Shown here piece by piece: positions 1-4,934 of a stretch of DNA of 5,799 bases (position 1 is its first letter; the number at the start of each line of letters is the position of its first letter). The stretch is taken from contig JACCZP010000024.1 in the NCBI GenBank assembly GCA_013695885.1, positions 1 to 5,799 on the forward strand, read 5' to 3'. The translations under genes were made by a program, and so were the position numbers. The stretch comes from Thermoleophilaceae bacterium. Its GTDB lineage: Bacteria; Actinomycetota; Thermoleophilia; Solirubrobacterales; Thermoleophilaceae. Below the pieces are notes generated by a model. That model was given only the letters and a program-made list of their open reading frames with translations, was not told the origin of the DNA and searched no databases.

Positions 1-180
1 AGCTTCTGGTGGGCGATTCCCATCGCCCTGGTGCTGCTGCTGCTCGGGCTCCCGCCGGTGCTCATCGTCCGGTACGAGGCCGAGCGAATCGTGCGCCAGC
101 GCAAGGCCCGCTCCTTCCGAATGCTCGGCCAGGGCCGCGGGTTCGCCTTCGGGGCGCGCGACCGCGAGAGCATGAGCTAG
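1..180 (+). CDS. C-terminal end of an unidentified membrane protein (partial)
   Basis: The plus-strand frame beginning at base 1 is open to a TAG stop at 178-180 and gives the last 59 residues of a protein whose start lies outside the window. Residues 2 to about 23 of the visible part form a hydrophobic segment (FWWAIPIALVLLLLG, then PPVLIV), followed by a charged, Arg-rich tail (RYEAERIVRQRKARS) ending in RESMS. By the positive-inside rule this looks like a last transmembrane helix with a short cytoplasmic tail. Nothing in the tail identifies a family, so no function is given. The reading is supported by the clean hydrophobic/basic pattern and by a strong GC hairpin that starts at the first base after the stop. 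Confidence 0.7.
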   Translation, partial: SFWWAIPIALVLLLLGLPPVLIVRYEAERIVRQRKARSFRMLGQGRGFAFGARDRESMS

Positions 181-205
181 CGGGGCGGTGGCCCGGACCG
201 CCCCG
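181..205. terminator. Perfect GC-rich hairpin between convergent genes, likely bidirectional terminator
   Basis: Bases 181-189 (CGGGGCGGT) and 197-205 (ACCGCCCCG) are exact reverse complements around a 7-base loop, GGCCCGG. The hairpin begins at the base directly after the stop codon of the upstream plus-strand gene and sits 38 bases beyond the stop of the minus-strand acidic gene. No T tract follows on either strand, so it is not a canonical intrinsic terminator. U-less hairpins of this kind are common 3' of genes in high-GC Actinobacteria. The convergent placement supports a two-way role. Confidence 0.55.
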
Positions 206-243
206 GCGACTCGACCGGGCGAGCCGAACCCGGCCGCCGGCAC

Positions 244-417
244 TCAGCCCGCCGCGTTCGGGTTCCCCGTGGCCTGACCCTCCTCGCCCGGAGTCCCGGG
301 GTTCTCCTCGGCCTCCTGGCGGCTCTCTCCACCGGAGTCGTCCTCGGCGGTGGCCTCCTCAGGTCCCTCCTCGGGCAGCTGGTCGGACTCCTCGCGGGCT
401 TCCTCATCCGTGGTCAT
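244..417 (-). CDS. Small highly acidic, probably disordered protein (57 aa)
   Basis: ATG at 417-415, TGA at 246-244, minus strand. I count 19 Asp/Glu against 2 Arg, with no Phe, Tyr, Trp, Ile, Val or Cys (begins MTTDEEAREESDQLPEEG, ends ATGNPNAAG). Such a composition predicts an intrinsically disordered soluble protein, and no domain is recognised. Its ATG overlaps the TGA of the preceding small gene (ATGA), the usual arrangement for translational coupling, and a GGGAG sequence lies 10 bases upstream of the ATG. The matching acidic character of both partners and the overlap argue for a real gene pair. The role is unknown; short acidic proteins can act as DNA mimics, chaperone tails or ion buffers, but nothing here selects among these. 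Confidence 0.6.
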   Translation of the reverse strand: MTTDEEAREESDQLPEEGPEEATAEDDSGGESRQEAEENPGTPGEEGQATGNPNAAG

Positions 418-590
418 GAGGGTGAGTCTCCCTGGTCGGTCGGCGCGTCGTCGCGAAGGTCGCCCTCGGGCCGCGGCTCGTCGCCGGGCGCGCCCTCGTT
501 CGGCCCCTCGACGTCGAGGCTGGCATCGCTCGGATTCCCGTAGGGGGGAGTCGTCTCGGCAGCGGGCTCTGAGTCCTTCTCGGCGTGCAT
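414..590 (-). CDS. Small acidic, probably disordered protein (58 aa), first of an overlapped pair
   Basis: ATG at 590-588 on the minus strand, TGA at 416-414. The product has 16 Asp/Glu and 3 Lys/Arg and is rich in Pro, Gly and Ser (begins MHAEKDSEPAAETTPPYGNP, ends TDQGDSPS). There is no hydrophobic core, signal peptide or recognisable motif. A purine-rich ribosome site, GAGAGGGG, lies three bases before the ATG, and a plausible promoter lies at 630-658. The stop codon overlaps the start of the downstream acidic gene by two bases within ATGA, so the two are almost certainly translated together. It resembles its partner in size and composition but not clearly in sequence. Function unknown. 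Confidence 0.55.
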   Translation of the reverse strand: MHAEKDSEPAAETTPPYGNPSDASLDVEGPNEGAPGDEPRPEGDLRDDAPTDQGDSPS

Positions 591-629
591 GGGCCCCTCT
601 CGGTGGGCGGGAGTTCGGTTGCTCGCCCG

Positions 630-658
630 ATGCTAGTCCGGCTCCGAAGCGCTCTCGA
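630..658 (-). promoter_or_regulatory. Candidate housekeeping-type promoter for the acidic gene pair
   Basis: On the minus strand TCGAGA (658-653) and TAGCAT (635-630) are separated by exactly 17 bases. Each matches the sigma-70/HrdB-type consensus (TTGACA, TATAAT) at 4 of 6 positions, and the second fits the actinobacterial TAnnnT form. The predicted start would be an A near 623, giving a leader of about 33 bases that carries the ribosome site of the gene starting at 590. In a GC-rich background this is suggestive only. Confidence 0.35.
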
Positions 659-662
659 CGCC

Positions 663-681
663 GGTCGGCGGGCCGCCAACC
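663..681 (-). terminator. Hairpin after the two-helix membrane protein gene
   Basis: On the minus strand GGTTGGC and GCCGACC pair over 7 bp, one of them a U-G wobble, around the loop GGCCC. The hairpin begins 9 bases after the TAG of the membrane protein gene that ends at 691. No T tract follows. It lies between that stop and the proposed promoter of the acidic pair, which is what separate transcription units would look like, but the stem is short. Confidence 0.3.
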
Positions 682-690
682 CGATCGCCG

Positions 691-1311
691 CTAGCGTCGC
701 GAGCGTGCGAGCAGCCCGGGACTGACGCCCACCCGCCGCAGCTCGGCCGCGGCGAGCTCCCCCACGCGTCCCTCCTCGATGTCACGCCACGGGCGGACGG
801 ACACGCGACGCAGCTCTCGAAACGAGAGGTTCACCGCGGCACGCTGGGCGAGGAAGCGCTCGAGCAGGGGGTCGCCGGCTCCTTCCTCGAGGGCGGCCGC
901 CACCGCGCGGGCCTCCCGTGCCCGCACCAGGCGCGGAGGCCCGTAGTAGGCGAGGAGCGGCAGCGAGGGAAGTATCGCGACCAGGAGTCCGCCGATCAAA
1001 GCGAGTCGGTCGATGCTCTCGCGGGCTGTCGCCGCGGTGCCGATCACACTGCGGCCCGCCTCCTGGATCTCCTGGCCGACACCTTCGAGCACGCGCCCGA
1101 CGAGCGGCACGTCGAGCGATCCGATGGCCCGGCCGGTGTCGTCCACCGCCCCGCCCGCGGTGGTGACCGACGTGCTGAGGGCCGCGAGCTCCTGCACCGC
1201 GTCGTACACGAGGACGCCGACGAGTGCGAAGAGCACGACCCATCCGAGGACGAGGAGGTCGAGCAGGAACAGGGCCGGGCCGCTCGGCAGCCTGAGGCGG
1301 GGGACGAACAA
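691..1311 (-). CDS. Two-helix membrane protein with long central loop, hypothetical
   Basis: The 206-residue product starts at TTG 1311-1309 and stops at TAG 693-691. The TTG start is supported by GAGAGGAG at 1324-1317, five bases upstream. Residues about 12-36 (GPALFLLDLLVLGWVVLFAL and on) form one membrane helix and about 104-124 (ALIGGLLVAILPSLPLLAYY) a second. The loop between them (37-103) is an amphipathic, Ala/Gly/Thr-rich stretch with recurring small-residue patterns (TAGGAVDDTGRAIGSLD, LVGRVLEGVGQEIQEAGRS) and an LVGRV motif in the middle. The tail after helix 2 is Arg-rich and cytoplasmic by charge, ending in an AAAELRRVGVSPGLLARS-type helix. This layout matches a type of hypothetical protein I recall from actinobacterial genomes; the loop could form helical hairpins or mediate self-association. 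No enzymatic motif is visible. It lies 82 bases downstream of, and on the same strand as, another small membrane protein. Confidence 0.75.
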   Translation of the reverse strand: MFVPRLRLPSGPALFLLDLLVLGWVVLFALVGVLVYDAVQELAALSTSVTTAGGAVDDTGRAIGSLDVPLVGRVLEGVGQEIQEAGRSVIGTAATARESIDRLALIGGLLVAILPSLPLLAYYGPPRLVRAREARAVAAALEEGAGDPLLERFLAQRAAVNLSFRELRRVSVRPWRDIEEGRVGELAAAELRRVGVSPGLLARSRR

Positions 1312-1340
1312 CGGAGCTCCTCTCGGGTGGCGGACGCGCG

Positions 1341-1362
1341 GCGGCCGGTCGGAGCCGGCCGC
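1341..1362. other. Perfect 8-bp GC inverted repeat between two minus-strand genes
   Basis: GCGGCCGG (1341-1348) and CCGGCCGC (1355-1362) are exact reverse complements around a 6-base loop. On the minus strand the hairpin falls 32 bases after the stop of the gene ending at 1394 and ends 29 bases before the TTG start at 1311. It could end transcription of the upstream gene, attenuate read-through, or stabilise the mRNA between two operon members. The lack of a T tract leaves this open. Confidence 0.4.
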
Positions 1363-1393
1363 GGAGAGGGAGCCTAGGGAGACGAGGAGGCGC

Positions 1394-1729
1394 TCAGCGC
1401 GCGAGGATGCGGCCGATCACTCCACCCACTACGAGGTAGAGCGCGGCGGCGATCCCAAAGTTCACGGCCACCTCGGTGCTGCGGCTCCCGAACGTGAATA
1501 CCTGCCTGAAGGGTCCGACCAGGAAGTCGCCGGCCCCGATCAGGCTCGCGACGATGAAGTTCTCTCGGTTCGCCTCGAGGACCTTGAGCACGATGGCGAG
1601 TACCACGATCAGCGCCAGCACCGAGAAGATCGCGGCTATGACCCGGCCGAGGACGGCGAGCCCGCCCCTGACGGCCTTTGCGCCGCCGCGGCGCCTCGAC
1701 CTGCTGCCCTCGCTGGTGGACTCAGACAC
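1394..1729 (-). CDS. Small two-helix membrane protein, conserved hypothetical type
   Basis: I place the start at GTG 1729-1727, giving 111 residues, because AGGAGGGAG (1744-1736) lies exactly six bases upstream. The frame stays open to a GTG at 1795, but that codon has no comparable site. The N-terminus is short, Ser- and Arg-rich and cytoplasmic (MSESTSEGSRSRRRGG). Helix 1 (about 23-48, VLGRVIAAIFSVLALIVVLA) is followed by LEANRENFIVASLIGAGDF, an amphipathic part with LVGPFRQVFTF, and a second helix (VAVNFGIAAALYLVVGGVIG) ending RILAR. This order, including an L(D/E)AN motif, a K/R-x-(L/V)FT segment and VN(Y/F)GIAA before the last helix, is what I recall of small conserved hypothetical membrane proteins of Streptomyces and relatives. 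Function unknown. It is transcribed away from the protease operon and probably with the membrane gene that follows. Confidence 0.75.
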   Translation of the reverse strand: MSESTSEGSRSRRRGGAKAVRGGLAVLGRVIAAIFSVLALIVVLAIVLKVLEANRENFIVASLIGAGDFLVGPFRQVFTFGSRSTEVAVNFGIAAALYLVVGGVIGRILAR

Positions 1730-1735
1730 GCCGTT

Positions 1736-1744
1736 CTCCCTCCT
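1736..1744 (-). promoter_or_regulatory. Strong ribosome binding site that decides the start at 1729
   Basis: AGGAGGGAG on the minus strand, spaced six bases (AACGGC) from GTG 1729, is the best Shine-Dalgarno match upstream of any start in this frame. It argues against the longer form that begins at GTG 1795. Confidence 0.7.
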
Positions 1745-1781
1745 GACCGCGGCGCTGTCCCGGGCGGGCGCCAGAGATCGG

Positions 1782-1787
1782 ACCTTA
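1782..1787 (-). promoter_or_regulatory. Possible -10 element for the minus-strand membrane genes
   Basis: TAAGGT on the minus strand fits the actinobacterial TAnnnT pattern and would start transcription near 1775, about 46 bases before GTG 1729. No good -35 hexamer is seen 16-18 bases further up, so this is weak. If real, it lies inside the extended reading frame from 1795 and further supports the shorter protein. Confidence 0.2.
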
Positions 1788-1867
1788 TCCGACACCAGAT
1801 GAGCCGGCCTACGATGCCGTGCTGGTTCCAGCGGCGTCGATCGCTCGCGACTCCGTGCTCACCGACC

Positions 1868-1896
1868 TTGCGCCAGATCGCGGCCGACCGTAGGAT
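1868..1896 (+). promoter_or_regulatory. Candidate promoter of the C11 peptidase / CHAT operon
   Basis: TTGCGC (1868-1873) and TAGGAT (1891-1896) are separated by exactly 17 bases; the two elements match the housekeeping sigma consensus at 3 and 4 of 6 positions and fit TTGnnn / TAnnnT. Transcription would begin at an A near 1903-1904, leaving a leader of about 19 bases that contains the GGGAGG ribosome site at 1912-1917. A weak inverted repeat (GCCGA 1883-1887, TCGGC 1896-1900) straddles the -10 and could be a small operator. Confidence 0.45.
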
Positions 1897-1922
1897 CGGC
1901 GCAATCCACCCGGGAGGCATCG

Positions 1923-3179
1923 ATGGCTGCGAAGTGGACGTTCATGGTGTACATCGCGGGCTTCAACAACCTCTCGCCGTTCGCCAGCAAGGATCTCGAG
2001 GAGATGCGCGAGGTCGGCTCGACGGACGACGTCAACGTCGCGGTCTTCGTCAAGCAACTCGACAGGGACTCGGCGGAGCGGCTCATCGTCCAGAGGGACG
2101 GTCAGGGCGAGAGCCCCGAGCAGCTCGGGGACGTCGACTCCGGGAATCCTCAGACCATGCTCGACTTCGTCCGCTGGGCCGCGCAGAGCGCACCCGCCGA
2201 GCGCTACGCGCTGGTGGTCTGGAACCACGGAAGCGGATGGCAGCCGGACGACCTCGAGCAGATCTACTCCGAGGTGCGCGCCGAGCGTGGCGACACGGGG
2301 GTGACCGGTCGCGAGCTGGGCGTCCGAGCCTCACAGCAGATCGACCGATCGCTGTTCTCGTCGACGGTCAAGGAGGTGCTGGCGCTGCCCGATGCCGGCG
2401 AGCGAGGCATCGCGAGCGACGACGGCACCGGTCACTCCCTCGACACCATCGAGCTGAGCCGCGTGCTCGAAAGCGCACACGAGGGGGATCTCGGGCAGCC
2501 GTTCGAGCTGCTCGGGATGGACGCGTGCCTGATGAGCACGCTCGAGGTGTCCTACGAGGCCCGCGCCCACACCCGCAACGTCGTCGGCTCCGAGGAGCTC
2601 GAGCCGGGAGACGGCTGGCCCTACTCGCTCATCCTCGGGGACCTGGTCGCCAACCCGGACATGGACGGCGCGGAGCTCGGCCGAACCGTCGTGAGGCGCT
2701 ACGCCGAGTCCTACCGCAACGACGAGAGCAAATGGCCGATCACCCAGTGCGCGGTGGCCAGCGACGGGATCGACGCGTTCTCGGATAGCCTCGACACGCT
2801 GGCTGGTGCCCTCCGTGGCTTCATGCGCGACGACGAGCTCGGCGTCTTCAAGGTGCAGCAGGCCCAAGCGAGGAGCGCCGATTTCACGGGTGAGCTCTAC
2901 GACCTGCGCACCCTGTGCGCCAACCTACGCGGCCTCGGGCCGAGCGGCGAGAGGGTCGAGGATGCGGCCGCGAAGGTGATGGAGGCGCTCGAGCCCGGCA
3001 GCTACGTCCTGGCCGAGGAGCACCTCGGCCCGACGGTGGAGGGCTGTGGCGGGGTCACCGCGTACCTCCCCCCTCCGAGCAGCCGGATCTCACGCTTCTA
3101 CGGCGACCTCAGCTTCGCCAAGCAGCACGGATGGGACGAGTTCCTGCGCAGCTACCACCGTGCCATCCGGGGAGAGTGA
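1923..3179 (+). CDS. Clostripain-type cysteine peptidase (family C11)
   Basis: The 418-residue product begins at ATG 1923, five bases after GGGAGG. It has the marks of the C11 family, clan CD, which shares the caspase fold and typically cleaves after Arg or Lys. KWTFMVYIAGFNNL (4-17) is the first core strand with the family's W-T-x-M-V-Y-x-A signature. A strand plus catalytic His lies at LVVWNHGSGW (97-106, His102), and LLGMDACLMSTLEVSYE (196-212) carries the catalytic Cys202. GVTAYLPP (377-384) and FAKQHGWDEFL (398-408) match the usual C-terminal strand and W-D-x-F-L helix. The length is close to single-domain bacterial C11 enzymes. There is no signal peptide or membrane helix, so it should act in the cytoplasm, unlike secreted clostripain. 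It heads a plus-strand operon, its 3' end overlapping or touching the CHAT gene. Substrate unknown; an S1 acidic residue cannot be assigned by eye. Confidence 0.9.
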   Translation: MAAKWTFMVYIAGFNNLSPFASKDLEEMREVGSTDDVNVAVFVKQLDRDSAERLIVQRDGQGESPEQLGDVDSGNPQTMLDFVRWAAQSAPAERYALVVWNHGSGWQPDDLEQIYSEVRAERGDTGVTGRELGVRASQQIDRSLFSSTVKEVLALPDAGERGIASDDGTGHSLDTIELSRVLESAHEGDLGQPFELLGMDACLMSTLEVSYEARAHTRNVVGSEELEPGDGWPYSLILGDLVANPDMDGAELGRTVVRRYAESYRNDESKWPITQCAVASDGIDAFSDSLDTLAGALRGFMRDDELGVFKVQQAQARSADFTGELYDLRTLCANLRGLGPSGERVEDAAAKVMEALEPGSYVLAEEHLGPTVEGCGGVTAYLPPPSSRISRFYGDLSFAKQHGWDEFLRSYHRAIRGE

Positions 3180-4881
3180 GCCCCGCCTCGATGGCGCGGT
3201 TCCCCTAGCCCTACGGCTCCTCGTCGGCGACCTGAGCCGGGCACGAGCCACGGTGCTCGTGGTCGGCCACGTGAACGGCGTGCCACCGGCGGGTCCCGCC
3301 GCCTCGCTGGACGCGGCGATGGGCGGAGCGCTTTCGCGACGCGCCGCCAACGGGTCGCTGGACGCCCCCTTCGGGTCGACGCAGTTCCTTCCGGCGTCGA
3401 GCTCGACCCTCGCCGCGGGTTCCGTGCTGGTCGTCGGCCTCGGGAATCCGGCCGAGTTCCAGGCGGAGCGCCTGCCCGAGGTGGGCGCCGCGATCGTCGA
3501 GGCCGCGGCGAGCCTCGGTCTCCGCGATGCCGCCACCTCCGTGCACGGCACCGGCGGACTCGGAGTGCCGCTCGAGAAGGCCGCCCGCCTGCTGATGACG
3601 GGCGTGCTCGAGGCGATCGAGGCGCTTCCGGGGGCGGGAGCGCTGCGCGAGCTCTGCGTGGTGGAGCACGACCCGGCCGCCAGCCGGGCCGTACGCGAGG
3701 GTGTACGCGCGGCTCGCAGCGGCACCCGTGTCCACGTCTACATAGAGGAGGGGACGCTCCAGCCGGCGCCGGGCGCGGCGGCGGTGGCGGCGCCCGGGGC
3801 GGGCTACATGCCGGAGCATCTGCGGCTGTCGGTGACCAGGGAGGTATCCGAGGCGCTGCTCACCGTCAGTGGGTCGGACGCCGCGACCAGCGAGGCGCAC
3901 TTCGAGTACCCGGCGGACTTCGCCGCCGCGCTGCCCACGCGCCTCGCCGACGAGGTCCTCCTCGAGGAGGATCCCGAGGCGCGCCTCGAGCGCATGCGGA
4001 GCCTCGGCCACGAGCTCTTCACCCAGCTGATCGGTCGCGCGGGGGCCCTCGGCGGCGCCGGTCTCCTGACCGACGCACCGGGCGACCTCGTGGTCCTCAC
4101 CCTCGACGACAGCACCGTCGACCTGCCCTGGGAGCTTCTCTACACGCGGGAGACCGGATTCCTCAGCCGCGAGAAATGCCTGGCCCGCTCGCTCCAGCTC
4201 TCGACCCTCGGCCGTCAGGGCGCCTTCGTGGCGCCCCACTCGCGCATGCGGGTCCTGGTCGTGGGCGACCCGGACCCAGATCACGCGCTCCCGGGCGCGC
4301 GTGCTGAGGCGGAGGCGGTGGCCAAGCTGCTGGACGACCAACCCGGGGCGGAGGTCGAGGCGCTGATCGGAGACGTCGACTTCAGCTCGGTCTCGCGCGA
4401 GCTGAACGCGCACTCCTTCGACCTCCTGCACTACTGCGGCCATGCCCGTTTCGACTCGCTGCGAGAGGGACGCAGCGGCCTCATGCTGTCCGACCGGGTA
4501 ATGACCGCCGACGATCTCTCGGCACGGCGGTTTCTACCGCGCGTCTTCTTCGCCAACGCGTGCAACTCGGCGCAGACCGGTGACGGTGGTGCGAAAGGCC
4601 TGCTCGACGGGGCGGTGCCGACCCGCAACCTCGTCTCCAGCCTGCTCGCGGCGAACGTCCGCGCCTTCCTCGGCAGCATGTGGAAGGTCGAGGACGAGCC
4701 CGCGCGCACCTTCGCCGTGGCCTTCTACCAGGCGTTACTGGAGAGGACCCGCTCGACGTCGGTGTCCGTCGGACACGCGGTCCGCCACGCCCGCGCGGCG
4801 GTCGTCGAGGCCCACGGCGAGGGGCATCCCGCGTGGGCCGGGTACGCGCTCTACGGAAGTCCCTGGAAGCCGGTGCTCTAG
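3160..4881 (+). CDS. M17 N-domain-like / CHAT (caspase-like) protease fusion
   Basis: Taken from GTG 3160 this is 573 residues; no ATG, GTG or TTG lies in frame between it and the first domain, and the next upstream start is ATG 3046, deep inside the C11 gene. Residues about 19-194 resemble the N-terminal macro-like domain of M17 leucyl aminopeptidases: LRLLVGDLSRA, then LVVGHVNG, SLDAAMGGALSRR, SVLVVGLGNPAEF and a VGAAIVEAAASLG helix. The M17 catalytic domain is absent. After an Ala/Gly/Pro linker (about 200-214) and a short beta-rich segment, a CHAT domain (about 267-573) follows: VDLPWELLY (320-328), HYCGHARFD (424-432, predicted catalytic His428), FFANACNSA (463-471, predicted catalytic Cys468), FLGSMWKVEDEPA (503-515) and HPAWAGYALYGSP. 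CHAT domains are caspase-like proteases of clan CD, often with sensor domains attached. The start has no ribosome site, so translation probably depends on coupling to the C11 gene. Cytoplasmic. Domain identity is firm for CHAT, good for M17 N-domain; substrate unknown. Confidence 0.85.
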   Translation: MPSGESEPRLDGAVPLALRLLVGDLSRARATVLVVGHVNGVPPAGPAASLDAAMGGALSRRAANGSLDAPFGSTQFLPASSSTLAAGSVLVVGLGNPAEFQAERLPEVGAAIVEAAASLGLRDAATSVHGTGGLGVPLEKAARLLMTGVLEAIEALPGAGALRELCVVEHDPAASRAVREGVRAARSGTRVHVYIEEGTLQPAPGAAAVAAPGAGYMPEHLRLSVTREVSEALLTVSGSDAATSEAHFEYPADFAAALPTRLADEVLLEEDPEARLERMRSLGHELFTQLIGRAGALGGAGLLTDAPGDLVVLTLDDSTVDLPWELLYTRETGFLSREKCLARSLQLSTLGRQGAFVAPHSRMRVLVVGDPDPDHALPGARAEAEAVAKLLDDQPGAEVEALIGDVDFSSVSRELNAHSFDLLHYCGHARFDSLREGRSGLMLSDRVMTADDLSARRFLPRVFFANACNSAQTGDGGAKGLLDGAVPTRNLVSSLLAANVRAFLGSMWKVEDEPARTFAVAFYQALLERTRSTSVSVGHAVRHARAAVVEAHGEGHPAWAGYALYGSPWKPVL

Positions 4882-4934
4882 CCGCCGTCGCGACCTTCGG
4901 TGCGTCGCCATGTCCGGCAGGATACGGTGCGCCT

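Noticed and set aside
9..419. 136-residue plus-strand frame at the left edge
   Set aside because: It overlaps out of frame the membrane-protein tail and the acidic gene; the product is low-complexity Arg/Pro/Gly.
404..679. 91-residue minus-strand frame opening in the leader of the acidic pair
   Set aside because: It is in another frame over the same bases, giving an Arg/Thr/Pro-rich product; the coupled acidic frames have better start sites and an ATGA overlap.
1819..1845. GGAAC element on the minus strand as a possible ECF-sigma promoter
   Set aside because: No CGT-type -10 element at the required 16-17 base spacing.
1013..2788. 591-residue plus-strand open frame
   Set aside because: It runs antisense through two minus-strand membrane genes and then out of frame through the C11 gene; its product is Arg-, Gly- and Pro-rich without domains, as expected from stop-poor frames in GC-rich DNA.
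3046..3159. N-terminal 38-residue extension of the CHAT protein from ATG 3046
   Set aside because: It would overlap the conserved C-terminal part of the C11 gene by 134 bases and yields a Ser/Thr/Ala-rich stretch without domain character.
3211..4443. 410-residue minus-strand open frame opposite the CHAT gene
   Set aside because: Long antisense frames are common in GC-rich genes; the product has no recognisable motifs, while the plus strand carries clear M17 N-domain and CHAT motifs.
4890..4908. Short hairpin between the CHAT gene and the phosphoesterase gene (GCGAC/GTCGC)
   Set aside because: Only five base pairs with a nine-base loop and no T tract; expected by chance in this composition, so I do not call a terminator.
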